Shown here piece after piece: positions 12,180 through 24,800 of a DNA stretch of 64,000 nucleotides. Every line of letters begins with the position of its first letter. The stretch's first letter is position 1. The notes below the pieces were generated by a model, which saw nothing but the letters and a program-made list of their open reading frames with translations, was not told the DNA's origin and did no database searches. Where the stretch lies: assembly GCA_022495005.1 (NCBI GenBank), contig JAGYXB010001048.1:186001-250000 (forward strand), written 5' to 3'. The DNA comes from Rhyacophila brunnea. Taxonomy: Eukaryota > Arthropoda > Insecta > Trichoptera > Rhyacophilidae. The translations under genes and the position numbers were made by a program.

Positions 12180-13490
12180 TAGACTAAGTAAATAGATGTT
12201 GGGAGACATTTAAAATGTTCAATCTAATTGCATCGAACTTGCTATCTCTTACGCGCTTTCTAAATTATTGCGTTAGATACTAATTGGTTTTTGTATATTT
12301 GTATCTACAGTATTGAATTACCTCAATTAATAACCAACATCAGGATCATTCCAAAGTTTTCTTATACCGTACTTGCACTTGCTAATAGTATAATAAACTA
12401 TTATTTTGTTCTAATTCGATATTTTTTTTATATTATTATGTTTATATATTTATATTTTTATTATAACAATTAACTGTCCTTATATTGTTTAATATTTCGC
12501 TTTTATAAATAAATTATTATAAATCTATTTATAAATACATCAAAAGTTCCAATTTCTGGACCACACTGTAGGTACTTATACTGATATGCACAGTTCTTAT
12601 TATATTTACTACCGGTAAGTACTACTATAAGTCGATCCTATTTATTCGGATGTGCCAATAAATTCCACGAATGCCAGGTTATTACATTTGATATTTCGAG
12701 AAGATTTAATAGTGGGTACCTACCACTTCTTTACGAGCATATCTGATACATTTCAGACCTATAATAATAATCAATGCTTGTCGCACCGCCACTGGCTTGC
12801 ACTCACCTTAAATTAGACGTGTTTATGTAATAACAGAGCAAGTGCCAATATTACTATAGCCGTTGAACTACAAATTAAATTTTGCAATAAAATCACCAGT
12901 TTTATATTTTGTATATAAATAAGAGTAAGTACTTATCTGCATATTGTATAATATAATATGTGTAAAAACTACTGAAGTTGAAAAAATCAGAGTTTCGAGA
13001 CATTTTCGCATAGGTATCAAAAGTCCAACGAATGAAATAAAATATGAATCTTTTGAATGATATGTTATATTTCTGTGAATAGATAAGTACTATTTTTACA
13101 ACGTTTTTATTAGGTCTTATTCTTGTTTGTCCGGTGGTTGTTTATCTTGCAATCGATTTTTAACTAACTTTCCGACTAGCTGGACATTTGAAATTTTTAG
13201 AATATATCATCACACGATGCCAATGCATTGTTTTAATACTTTTAGCCATCTTTAAATAGAATTGAATTCATTTTAAGTTAATTCTGTTTTGTATGAAAAG
13301 TTATTTCGGAAAAAATCCGTAAAAAATAAAACACTATTATTGGTTGCTGAGGGGTCTGGGGTCCTAGCAACTAAATTGATAATATATACGTGCGTTACTA
13401 TGGAAATCAATATGAAATGTCAAAATGACATTATTTCAGTATTCTATATTTATTCAGTATTTCTATCAAGAACAAATTTTTTTGATCGTT
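12180..13490. other. AT-rich DNA, no gene seen
   Basis: Only background open frames and AT-rich tracts. No RNA gene or repeat recognised. Confidence 0.55.
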
Positions 13491-13497
13491 TAAGCTA

Positions 13498-14562
13498 GTC
13501 TCTTCTTCTTCTTCTTTGCCCATATCCGCCCCTTAGCTGGAGCATATGGACACCACGCGGCGCCTCCAAGAATCCCTGTCGCTCGCCAGTCTTCTTGCTT
13601 CGTTCCAGGTCAAACCAGCATCCCGTAGCTCCGCCGTATACACTCTGTAGATTGTATTTAGCGGCCTTCCAGGACGCCGGAATCCGGTCGGCTTGAAGAA
13701 CAGGCAAGCCAGGCTAAAGTTCTCTTCTGGCATCCGCAGCACGTGGCCGAGCCAGGTCCAACGTCGCCTCTTCACTTTCAGCGTGATGAGAGGCTGCTTG
13801 GTATGTTCTCTTATCTCCTCGTTGCTCCTAAAGTCATACCACCGCACACCCAGTATTCGTCGCAAACATCTGTTTCGAAGCTCAGTATACGGTTGCTCTG
13901 AGCCTTCGTAAGGTGCCATGATTCGCTACCGTAAAGCAGCACCGTCAGAATGCAAGCGTCGAATAGGCGGCATTTGGTTTTGACCGAGTACAATCGTGAG
14001 TCCCAGACATTTCGCATCGAGTTGAATGTTGCTCCAGCCATTCCCATTCGGATAGCGAGCTCTTTCTGCAAAATGCCATCTCCCGTGATGTGTACCCCAG
14101 GTACTTGAAGCTGTCGACGCTCTCGATGCTCTGTCCATCGCTAATCAGAGGGAAATCTGGATCAGGACAGGTGCTATTGCACAAGACGTTGGTTTTCTTC
14201 GCGTTGATTTTCAAACCAACGCGAGAGGAGTTGTTATGCAACCTGTCGATTGTCTCTTGAATGCCCTTGATTGAGTTGTCGAATAGGACAGCATCATCGG
14301 CGTATTCCAGGTCGCATAGCTTCACCGTGGGGGTAACAGGTATGCCTCGTCGGTGATTCATATGAAGTCAAAGAGAATGATGGAAGAGAAACGGTGCAAG
14401 GACACAACCCTGTCTGACTCCGGTCGTGACCCCGAACCATTCCGTGACAGTGTCTCCAATTCTGACACAGCATTCGCTATTCTCGTGCAGGCTTTTGATT
14501 ATGGCAATGATCTTGGGAGGGATCCCGTATGCTCCCATCAGGGGGCGAAGGGCGAGTGACCG
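13498..14562 (-). pseudogene. LINE family A: broken reverse transcriptase, 5'-truncated
   Basis: Read on the minus strand from about 14562: PPKIIAIIKSLHENSE, the finger/palm motif TGVRQGCVLAPFLF (about 14430-14400), a stop, then LCDLEYADDAVLFDN with the catalytic YADD (about 14310), NAKKTNVL and SFKYLGY, later TVLLYGSESW, RCLRRILGVRW, RRRWTWLGHVLRMP, and near the 3' end LTWNEARRLASDRDSW. The order is that of a non-LTR retrotransposon RT palm, thumb and C-terminal domain. At least two frame changes and one stop break it, so it is dead. It ends in a CTT-rich tail (13498-13515). The 5' half and endonuclease are missing. Clade not assigned. Confidence 0.9.
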
Positions 14563-14695
14563 GCGCCATAAAACTGGCCTTCTGGCTAAGGGAAGGAAAT
14601 CCCCGACAGAAAAACCTGGTCGAGCCGACCTTCAGGGCCCTCGTGGCTCAGGCCTCGGGAGCGCTGGGCTAATCACCTTGCCTCCTTAAACGAAA
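14563..14695. repeat. GC-rich block joined to the LINE 5' break
   Basis: A compact GC-rich stretch (GCGAGTGACCGGCGCC ... TCAGGCCTCGGGAGCGCTGG) directly abuts the truncated LINE on its 5' side and stops abruptly at AT-rich DNA. It may be more of the same or another element; no domain can be read. Confidence 0.35.
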
Positions 14696-15439
14696 CAGAT
14701 TAACAAAACACCTACACAGCTTAAGCTAGTCTAGTCAAGTTTATATGATTCAACAGGAAATTTAAAAACGTTGTACATAAAAAGTTCTTTTTATCTTGTA
14801 ATTTTTTTTCAATTTTTCAAACAATATTCTTTTATCCATGTCGGTATTTTCATTGATTCAGTTTTTAATGGGAATATACACGGAAGTGAGAATTATAATA
14901 CGGAAATACGTGTTGGGGACTGGGGTTGAAAACACGTTTAACGGCTTATTTCCGGTCAAACGGGTGGTTAAATCAGTGGCGGCCGTCATAAATGGATATG
15001 TTTATCCAACGATATTATTTTATAATATATTGTATTGTGTTACTTAGCCAAATGGGCGAAAGAGATAACTTCCAAGATTACATGAAAGCAATGAGGAATA
15101 ATAATTATTATTGTATTCTATTTGTTTTTGGATATAATTTTTTACTAAGTAGTTATCTCTAATTATTTATTCTACTATACTACTATTACTCAGTCTTATT
15201 ATTTTGTCTACTCTCTCTTATATATGACTTTACACATATTGTTTTATTTTAAAACTGGTATCATTAATATAATTATTCATCTTTTATTTGAGAGATGCAA
15301 GTAGGTACATATTGGAAAACAGATATTGGGTGGTTTATTTAATTGAGATTTTTTATTGCATTTACACAATTCAACAATGCAGTTTATCTACACAAAGTGA
15401 TACAAATAATAAATATTATGTTCTTTGATATTTACCACG

Positions 15440-15598
15440 GGCGGCTCTCGTGGCGCAGTGCGTAATTCGCTGGCATTCCGTCCGGTAGCTCTGGATTCTA
15501 TCCCGGTGAGGACACAATATATTTATGTGATTTTCGCAAATCCTGGGTGCTTGACATTGTTATTAAGTAGATAATAATAATAATATATATATATATAT
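15440..15598 (+). mobile_element. tRNA-like SINE family 2 with 12-bp target duplication
   Basis: Head GGCGGCTCTCGTGGCGCAGT resembles a tRNA A box (CGTGGCGCAGTGCGTAA); a B-box-like CTCTGGATTCTATCCC follows 50 bp on. The body continues GGTGAGGACACAATATATTT and ends in (TAA)n(TA)n. Perfect 12-bp direct repeats ATATTTACCACG flank it (15428-15439 and 15599-15610), the signature of LINE-driven retroposition. Relatives at 7801 and 39757. Confidence 0.88.
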
Positions 15599-15610
15599 AT
15601 ATTTACCACG

Positions 15611-18425
15611 ATAAAATTACATATCTATAAGGTAAATGATTTTTCGACCAAACATATTTAGGTAAAAACGAGTTTTGTTTTATATTATCCCTTTTTGGTC
15701 AGCATAAAGTGATTGGTTTTTATATTTGGTTGAATATGGGTAACTGTTGATTTAAAAGAACACTTATAGCAGAAATTACAAAATTTCAATAGGATCTAAT
15801 TTCATTCATTATAATATAACTGAATGAATAATAAAACTGAGCATTTGACTCTTGTTAAATGGAATTATATTTGGGCCGCTACTGCGTCCATTATTCGCAA
15901 TAAAAAAGTGAATTCACCCCCTTCAATTTCAGCCCCTTGCAGCGAATCTGCGTCCAATCACAGCCAGTTTATCAACCAATGGCATCGTAGACGTTTTTAT
16001 CAAGTACACCATTGGATACGAGGGGATGAAATAATAAAAAAGTTATTGAAAAATAAAGTATACTGTACTAGCCCTAGTGACAAATATTTTAAGGGGTTTA
16101 TATTAGGGTCAATATTGTTTGTAGGTATATTGTGAATAAAATTGTGCATGAATTTGGTTTCATTGAACATAATATTGTCAAAAAAATGTCAATATTATAA
16201 CATAGGTAGGTACACCTACATCATTTGCGTTCAGATCACATGTGTCTGGGATAATTTCCTTTCAATCCTCTTTTCCAGTATTGTGAATATAATTCAGGGA
16301 ACACAAAATTAATATAGATAATTCGTATACCTATTGTAATTAAAAGAAATACGTAACGCTTTTACCTAACTCTGTCTGGGTGTAGACAAGCTGAAATAAC
16401 TAACTAATTACAGGTGAGTTGGTAACTATAACGTGCATGGCTTTGTGCAAAATTAATGTCTATTATACTGGAAACCTTTACATGGTTTTCTGTAGTTGCA
16501 TGCTCTATAAATGTAGTCTAATTAAGATGTAGAAGACAACATATCGACGAGTAGTTATATGAAGATCTTCGTATCGTAGCCAATTAAAATAGGACGACTC
16601 ATATGGCCGGATAAGTCACACATAGCTGAATAAGTGACATATTGAAAGCGAGATGACAAAAGTTATAGGTATACCGCCCAGATATAGAGAGATTATTGAA
16701 GACTGTAGAAGACAAACTGCACACTTGGTTTTGTTATAGCGTTATGAATGTGAATAATAATATATTATATGATACTATGCGCGGTTGTTTACATGTGTAA
16801 TACATTAGGTATTTGCTATTTCGATATGATTGGGCATGATCTAGTGGCTGATTGATCGTGTAGTGTACGCATTTTTAGATATTTACATTGGCTGCAATAA
16901 AATTGTGTATTTTTAATATTTTTATTTATTTTTATTTTTCGATTTTTTCGTTATCCACCGTTGGGTTTTCTTGCAACGGCTAAGGAATTACATACTGCAT
17001 AATATTGATATATATATTCGTATAATACTCGTATATACAGTGGTATTCGTTAGTTATATATTTTACTACATGCAGTTACACAACCGATTTCGCTAGATCT
17101 TAAACAATGCTTTGATGTTGAAAGGAATCAAAATGATAATTTAGTACCCCTGGCAGCGGAGCTTTATTAGCGGCCGATGAAATCAGCTGTCAGGTGAAAC
17201 ATGTTTGATCACGCCTGCCTTGTAAATTATTTGAGAAAACTCTTAATGTCTGGCTCGTATCTACGAATAGAATTATTATTACCCACTGTTATACAAATCA
17301 GTAATAAAAATTAATGAATTGTTCTCGATTTGTAAGGAATGTTTTATTGGCGGAAAGTTATTTTTTATATCAATAATTCAATTACATTAATTACCTAACG
17401 TACAACCTATTACACTAATTGCAGCTGGAAATTGAACCGGAATCGAACCAATGAACGCTGAAGCATCTCGATTAATTAGTAACATATTACAACGGTTTCG
17501 GGTGTTCTATGTTTATTTTAAAATTCTAATATGTTTTGTCATTGGTTATATACTTATACATGCTGGGATCAAACATGAATTAATGTAAGTAGCAGACGGC
17601 CATCGATAGACGGAAAACGTACCTACGTGGTTTTGTACAGTGTGTGGATACGTAACTTATGATTTCTGTTCATGGAAAGAGATTGACCCTGAGGAGTATA
17701 AAAAGTATAATCGTATCTGTTTGTGTACTGTAAGTAGGTATCAGAAGTCATAAGCTTAGTATTTATTATACAACGATTCAAATGGAATAGTACAAAACTT
17801 AAATCCATTAGAATTTATATCCTTTTTAGTTTTGAAAAAATAAAGTGTTCGTAATATACATAATATAGGACAATATAACCGCGATCGATCATCGGAATCG
17901 GGTTCAGAATTTTTGATTCATGGAACCGAACCCTAATCGATTTTTCCACTGAAACGAAACGCTTAATAAAAGAAGAAATTTGGTGTTCTAACTGTTGTAT
18001 TTTCAATACCTAACTAGGACTAACATTTTCTATAATACATATAACGCTCTATTATGTATTATTGTCATCATAAATAACGAGGCCAATACAAAACAGGTGT
18101 AAGTATTTAATCGTTTGTAGTTTAATTAGCCGCCTGCAGCTTTGAACTGATTGATAGTAGTTGGGAGCTTTCAAAGCTTTTATGTAGTTCGTTCGTCTTA
18201 AGTTCGATACTTATTATAGTGCACTTAAATTATGACGTCGTTTCTACAATAAAATCAAAACACATTGACGTCGCTTTATTCATAACTAAGCAAGGGTAGT
18301 CTCTAATAACCAATAATGTCTCAAGTGGTGGTTTTATATGATGTTGGAGTTTTAGGGCACAAGCAAAATTTTCGCGAGGGGCCTACAAACCACGGGCCTT
18401 CTCGTTTCCGGGTCTACGACGATTT
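15611..18425. other. AT-rich DNA, no gene seen
   Basis: A 103-codon open frame at 15824-16135 has no recognisable domain and biased AT codons; I treat it as chance. No RNA genes or clear transposon ends seen. Confidence 0.45.
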
Positions 18426-18429
18426 GACG

Positions 18430-18795
18430 CAGGGACAACTGGACGCCACGCAATTCGAAAATAAATAGACGTTAAGTATAGGTACCTACTTTACAAAAAA
18501 TATTTGATAATATTTATATTTCAATTATTATATTATAACTCAATAGTTCGTGAGAATTTAAATATGCACACGTAAATAATGATTTAATCGTGCATATGTT
18601 TAAGTTCCAACGACAAAAGAGTTTTCTATTTTTATATAAAGCCTTAGGCATGGTTATTCTCAATCCGCAATAAAAAAAACATTTTGTTAAGAGTAAAATG
18701 AATTAAAACTACTAAGTAGTAGATAGCAACTGATTAAAATTCATCATCTACGTTCTGTTTACGTGTATACGACAGTACGGCGTCCAATTGTCCTG
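18430..18795. mobile_element. possible TIR element with GGACAACTGGACGC ends
   Basis: GCAGGGACAACTGGACGCC near 18432 is mirrored by GGCGTCCAATTGTCC near 18780. The spacing of about 360 bp and AT-rich interior fit a small MITE. Flanking duplication not established. Confidence 0.4.
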
Positions 18796-19214
18796 GCTTC
18801 CAGTTGTCCCATTTCATCGTTTCCGAATAGTGTCAGTCAAAATTATCTTCTGTATGTCTCTATAAGAGAATTATAACGCATACTAATTGGATTGTATTAC
18901 AAATTCTTCATATTTCTTCACAGTTTTTCATATGACTTCATATTCATATAACTTCACAGTTAAACAGTTTTTGTTGTTTTCAGCGTACCGTGGGTTCGCA
19001 AAACAAACCCCTTATTATAGTTAGGTATATAAAAATCACCCAGTATCTATACAACATAAAATACATTAATACCACAAGGTTTTCACGTAATTTCCTTTCA
19101 ACACTATTTAATAATTTTATTTAATATTATATATAATCCACTATCTATATTGTATACTTACTGAATCTCTTGTTATTCGTATTTATTAGAGAAAATAAAA
19201 CTGAAAGAAATTGT

Positions 19215-19800
19215 CAATACCGGTTTTTTGGTATTTCTTATTGAATACCGGTATTTCTTAAACATTAAAAAAAACTCAAGTAGGTGCTTATCGATAAATA
19301 TAGCTATTAAAATCTTTTAAAAATATTATTTTATAGCAAAAACCTACATACCTACATTTATTATGTTGACATTTAAAAATATGTATTGATCATAATTGTA
19401 GAACTAGTGATTTTTTTTTTTTAAATAATTTGAATATATTGATAATTTTAACTAAAGCCCTCAAAAGTTCATCCATTAAGTGCAAATAAGTCCGGCTGCA
19501 GGAAAAGCTTCTTAAATTCGACGCTTGTACAGTCATCAATAATTATAGAATAATGAACATTTTTTATGTTTATTAATTGTAAAATATATTTGATGAAATT
19601 TGTTCACCTCTGTTGGATTCACTCAATATATTTGCATTTTAACAGTACATAACTTATAATAATTCATTTTCAAAAACGTAAACGAGTGTGCCTTCATAAT
19701 ACCAAAAAGTCCGGTATTCTGGATTTTTAAAAGCGGTATTTCGGTATTGATAAATACTGGAATACCGGTTTTGAAATACCGGTATAGCAAACCCTACTTG
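19215..19800. mobile_element. ACCGGTATT-rich element with inverted ends
   Basis: The left part (about 19220-19260) contains ATACCGGTTTTTTGG and GAATACCGGTATTTC; the right part (about 19690-19795) contains several TACCGGTA/CGGTATT words and ends TATACCGGTATAGCAAACCC-like. Clustered inverted ACCGGTATT words at both sides suggest a MITE with subterminal repeats. Limits are approximate. Confidence 0.5.
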
Positions 19801-20439
19801 CGGAATACTACAAAGTAGACATTGCTTAAAGAGATATACAGTGTGCCTATGTTATTGTTGGATTATAATAATATGGATGTATATATTTATTATGTACTAT
19901 TTAAGTTATTGATTCAAAAATTTAGGGTTATTCTCTCAAATTATACGTCCGGGCGATTCATACCAATAATATTATTATAACATTGTTAACATCAAGAGTC
20001 CTTTGTCGATTTGTTTCGTTCGTTCTCCGCATCGGTCTCTAAATCTATAATTAAAATAATCCTCTGAGATGAATGCTGTACAAAAGTTTTACGACTTTTC
20101 TGGGAATATCAGACGGCGAGACGCCGAGCCCGCGCCCCTCGCTTCGCCACCCCTGCCTTCCCGATTCGATCGTTTTAAATTTTAAACACCGGCGAGATTG
20201 CTCAAAGCAATACAAAATAATATCATAATCGTCTGAAGGGTTGACAATCTGACTTAGATACCTACTTGTACTTGTAGAAGGAAGATTTAAAAAAAAAATA
20301 TTTAGGTATAATTCCGTATTTATTCACTAAATAAACAAATATTTTACTGAAGACGGTGAGTAAGGTGAGTTGTATCGAGTACTTATGAAAGTGTAGAGCT
20401 AGAAAATTCATCAAATACCTACCAAATCCCAAATTCAAA

Positions 20440-20590
20440 CTAGTTATTCTTCTTACCCATGTACCTACGCTCCTCAGTTCGGCGCACATGGAGACTATAC
20501 AACTGCATCCAAGAATCCCGGTCACTTGCCATTCTTCTTCCATTTTCCCAGGTCATGTCAGCATCCGCCGTATACACTCCATAAGTATAA
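20440..20590 (-). mobile_element. LINE family A, 3'-end fragment
   Basis: On the minus strand reads VYTADADMTWENGRRMASDRDSWM, matching the VYTAELRDAGLTWNEARRLASDRDSW end of the 13.5-kb LINE, and the fragment also ends next to a CTTCTT tract. Only the last 50 or so codons of the element remain. Confidence 0.8.
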
Positions 20591-20799
20591 ATGGTACTTA
20601 TTTATAGTGTGCGATACTTAATTTTAGATTTCTGTTCATGTACAATAGTACATAAGTATTATATTTACATTATGTATACAACATTTATAACCCACAGAAT
20701 ACATTCATAAACAGAATTCAGTTAGGCTATATTCCAATACACTACATTTTGAACCTTGGTTTTGAACGTCCTAAATATCCTACGAAAAAACATGATATA

Positions 20800-21000
20800 G
20801 TGGTGTTGCAACCTTCAAATACACCAATATTGAATGAACGTCAGTGTATAAACCGAGAGCAGGTCAGAACGAAAGAAAAGCTTGGAATGACGTATTCTTG
20901 AAAAGTTTATTCCATGTTCTTCCACACTCGAGATCGGTTGCCGGTTACTCCACACCCGTTGGGTATTTCAGTTCCCATTAATTCTGTGTTCTTTAAAATA
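20800..21000 (-). repeat. dispersed repeat family R, minus-strand copy
   Basis: The complement carries GGGAACTGAAATACCCAACGG, GAGTAACCGGCAACCGATCT, CGAGTGTGGAAGAACATGG and ATGAACGTCAGTG-type words shared with copies at 5.5, 37.9 and 53.0 kb. The distal third of the family is missing. Confidence 0.75.
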
Positions 21001-22419
21001 TTTATTTCTATGAACAGAAACCATAAGTTCCATAAACCATACACACCATATGCGTCCACCTAAACAAATATCAAATAGAATATAGGTACCTACCTACTAA
21101 TTTTATATATTATAAAACATCAATTTTATTATGTTCTTATCGATCTAAAAATATGTTATTAGGTACGAAACACCTGAGGCCGGTACGACACCGTCAGACT
21201 GAATGACATTTACGTCATAAACACATCTCGAGTGAGTCGAGACGGCTGGCGAGCTTTTTGCTTTTTTATTGTGTGTCGTACGCGTGCGCAAGCTTTACGA
21301 TAGTATGGTGTTAGCTTTATGTGCGAGCACGCATGCGCGATCCATACATTGTTTGATAACGCATCGAAAGCCAAAGGGAGCTTTTAACTTTCAGTCGAAT
21401 GCTTCTTTACTTACTACTCAATATCTGTATATAACAATATGAATTTTGTAATGCAAAATATTCGTCTGCTAATTTTAGTGTATAATTTCATCAGACACAC
21501 AGACAAACGCATCTTATAATCCTCCCCCTTTATCCTTGTGTGCGCGTGCATTTTCATCAAAAATATATTTCGTCTCCATTACTTATAAAATCATTTTTAA
21601 TTTGTCTCAAGAAACTATGAATGACACAAAATATTTTCGTTGCGCATAGTGATTCCTGTCGGTCTTCAAAAAGTCTACTTTTAGTACCGACTTAGAAAAG
21701 TAGTTTTTCATTTGGTATCGTTGTCAACGTTATGTATGACCTATGACCTGCGACAAATATCTTTTTCAAGTTTTTAAACGAAATACCTATGCAGTCGAAA
21801 ATCTTCATGTATTGCGAACAGGTTACCTCCTTTCAATTATAATCAATAAGTAGCTATAGCTATACCATCGTAATTTGGAATTCAGTGCCGCGGCCTGAAT
21901 ATTATCGGCCTTTTATAAAACCGATCAGGTAACATTGACATAAAGAATATGAAAAATAAAACAATTTCATTGCAATACGGATAGGTAACACAATAAGCAA
22001 AAGTAATTTCAGATTCTTATTCATGTCTTTACAGTATTGTTATCTTATCCTGCTAACGAGTTTGCAGCAATTCGTATAAATATTGCTATATAGGTACACA
22101 TTAGAAATACAAATTTTCTTATTATTGTAGAGTTTTTGTTTTTGTGTTTTTTTGAGATTCTATCTTTCGGGCGTCTGTCTGAAAATGCTCATTCATTTAT
22201 TTCCTTTGCGGGTCTTACCCTATTCTACTACGGTGTCCACATCGTGTGTTCTGGCATATCAATATCGTGAAGTCTTAGTGTATTGTACTTACTAAATATG
22301 TACTTTTTAATCCAGTTAAATTTGAATTTTCGATATCGACGGAATCCTTATGTGAAACCAGCAACAACCATTCAGTTGACATCGTGTAGTTTTTTTTTGT
22401 GGCCGCGAAGATCTTATAA

Positions 22420-22620
22420 GATGCAGGAGTCAGACTACGTCCACACGAGAGCGACGGACTGTCACGCCAGGAATGCGGCCGGGTGACAAATGCCTCGGAA
22501 TCCGTGAGGTTCAGCGGGGACATAAAACGTATAGGAAAGCGGTCAGCCCCAGATCGCGATGCGGCGAGGGAATGAATAATTCAGAATTGATTGGCAGGAC
22601 ATACTACGGGCCCAGAGTGT
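22420..22620 (+). other. GC-rich island, possible non-conserved exon
   Basis: Sharp rise in GC content in AT-rich DNA. A possible 56-nt exon (22427-22482) lies between ATGCAG and GG|GTGACA, open as ESDYVHTRATDCHARNAA. The acceptor has a poor pyrimidine tract. It could be an untranslated or N-terminal dri exon, a piece of another gene or an old repeat. Not recognised. Confidence 0.15.
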
Positions 22621-22699
22621 TGTGGTTTGTTATAGATTGTTTGCATGGAATAAATACAATTTATCTATTCAAAATGACATTATTGGCATTATATTGATT

Positions 22700-24215
22700 A
22701 TTTTATGAGCTTAAAGAAATTCTCGTACAGTATAGTTTTAATCCTGTTGTCTGACATGAGTCCTTGTGTTCAATTTTTTTTTTTTTTTTAATGTGTAGGA
22801 TACCTACATAATTGGAATATAAATCGATATCTTCATATTGTAATATAATTCAGAAAGTAATCGATGAATATTGCTTTCAGTGTTCCTCTTATTCGTGACC
22901 GAGGAACGTGGCTCTGATGATTTGGGAGTCTGACTACCTTGTCCTTCTTCCAGGTTTAACTTTCTGCAGTGCTATTCTAACTAGTTAACTAACACAGTAA
23001 CACGTTTCCGTTAGTTTTCTTTATCCAAAATAACACGAATATCACTCAAGGCAATTCCGAATATAAGGCAGTTAGTTATCTACAATAATAATTGGTAACG
23101 CAGTCCAATTGGAGATTCTAATCGGATGCATTTGGAATCAAGCAAGGCATTGCCATTGCAGTATGACGTATTAAAAAAAAATATGTTGCAGTGTTTGCTG
23201 TTTCATTCTCAATATCTTGCAGCGTATATCTTTAAAAATAGTGAGTTGTGCGATCTCTATTACATACCTATGTTCAGATCGGTCGTGCCATTTTATTTGG
23301 TTTCTTTATTCTATGTAAGTATGCGTACCTATTTAAAATATTTAATAGTAAATGTAATAACCATCAAAAACTATTGTTTGCTTTTAACATCAGATTATTT
23401 ATATATTAGTAGATATTTTTAATTACGTAGCTATATATTATGTGGCCAGCACAATGCTCTAAATACAAAGACATATAAAATAAGACCACCAATTAGCATC
23501 AAAACATATCATTCGTCACCTGCTGAGATTGTTCGAGACAAATTTCCACTGCTTTTCCGACTCGTTCATTATAAACACAATCAAATACATATGTACATTA
23601 TTAGGAGGTAAACCACTTAATGAGTTGATTTATATAACTAATACAATTGGCGTTTTAAGCTATGCTTATATGCATAGAAAGCAACGAAGCTTTAAACTAT
23701 AAAGGCTCAATGGTCTAAAATTAAGAATTCTTGATATCTTTGGGAGCTTTTTATTTCTATGCCATATCCATTATAGGATGTCAGCGACAGTTTTGGCAAT
23801 CCGTTCTCTGTATGTAGATAATCTACATTATGAACTTGTGCAGTCGCTTTGAAGTAGTCGCTGATATCCTTGAAGCAGTAGTTCATCTTCTGCTAAGGCC
23901 TGGCATACATAGCAGAGTTTTTGAAGTTATACTTCTTTTGGGGCGTTTGGTAGAGAGTGAAATTGAGAGCTGCGCGCGCATACCGTTACGAAAGTGCGCG
24001 ACAGTATGAAGGTAGCTGCGAATCAGTCAACTGTATACAAACGCAAGTTTGATGAGTAGAATTGTTCCGTTGCCTAGGCAACAAATTTATTATTGTCGGA
24101 CATTTGCAATTCCTTACGTAAACGAACAATTAAACGTCAGTGACAGTTGTTACTTTAAAAATAAAAACAACGAGAAATTATTATATAATTTTAAGTTAAT
24201 GTGTATTACGTTATC
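22700..24215. other. AT-rich DNA, no gene seen
   Basis: A 98-codon open frame at 23126-23422 is Phe/Tyr/Ile-rich with no recognisable family and looks like a by-product of base composition. No RNA gene or transposon ends identified. Confidence 0.45.
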
Positions 24216-24221
24216 GATAAA

Positions 24222-24556
24222 ATATCTAAAAATTATGCAATTCAATCATACATAACTTTGAATATTAAAATTTTATAGATAGAATAATATTTTTATCTAT
24301 GATAATTTAGCTTAGACATGGCTTAATGAATTTAAAAAAAATGAATCAACAATATGTATAATATTCCAATGAAAACAAATAAGTATGAATGATTAGTATA
24401 GGCAGGGTTTAAATGATTTTTAAAAACTACCCAATACTTACCATCTGTAAATTGTAGTCTTAGTTCAATAAAAACAAATACGTAGATATGACTAACAAAG
24501 TGTAATGTGCATAATTCATGGCGGATCTTAACAGCCTACCCCCACCCTTCGCTACT
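24222..24556. mobile_element. hAT-like MITE (CAGTGGCGA family), left-truncated
   Basis: Internal words ATCATACATAACTTTG, AGGCAGGGTTTAAATG and TAAATTGTAGTCTTAGTTCAA match 40236-40777, and the right end GATCTTAACAGCCTACCCCC then CCCTTCGCTACT is preserved. The left terminus is missing. Confidence 0.75.
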
Positions 24557-24569
24557 CCCGTCTAAATTC

Positions 24570-24800
24570 ACTGATGGCGTGACGTCTGTCACGCGACAAG
24601 CGCAAGGAAAAGCGAGACTCTCGAGAACGTGACGTTTATAGACATTCCAAAATGAATCCGAGCGCGAGAATTTTTATGGCTACTCCTAAATAAATTACGT
24701 CACATTGCTTGTAAAGTACCGAGAATATAATGTATTCTCTATTGCAAGTAATCGCGAAGTTCTTTATGCCGGTTCAAAAATGAATTACGTCACCTCGTTT
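24570..24800. other. cluster of ACGTCA half-sites
   Basis: TGACGT/ACGTCA occurs repeatedly in a short GC-richer span (24580 GTGACGTCTGTCACGCG, 24640 GTGACGTTTATAG, 24697 ATTACGTCACATTG, 24784 ATTACGTCACCTCG). Such half-sites bind CREB/ATF factors, but the two ATTACGTCAC words sit in a partly duplicated and inverted context, so this may be the end of a repeat. Confidence 0.25.

Noticed and set aside
15575..15600. Independent AT microsatellite
   Set aside because: It is the tail of the SINE at 15440-15598, between the two copies of its target duplication.
15824..16135. 103-codon open frame as a small gene
   Set aside because: No recognisable domain, composition driven by AT-rich DNA, no splice or regulatory context, and it does not resemble any conserved insect protein I know.
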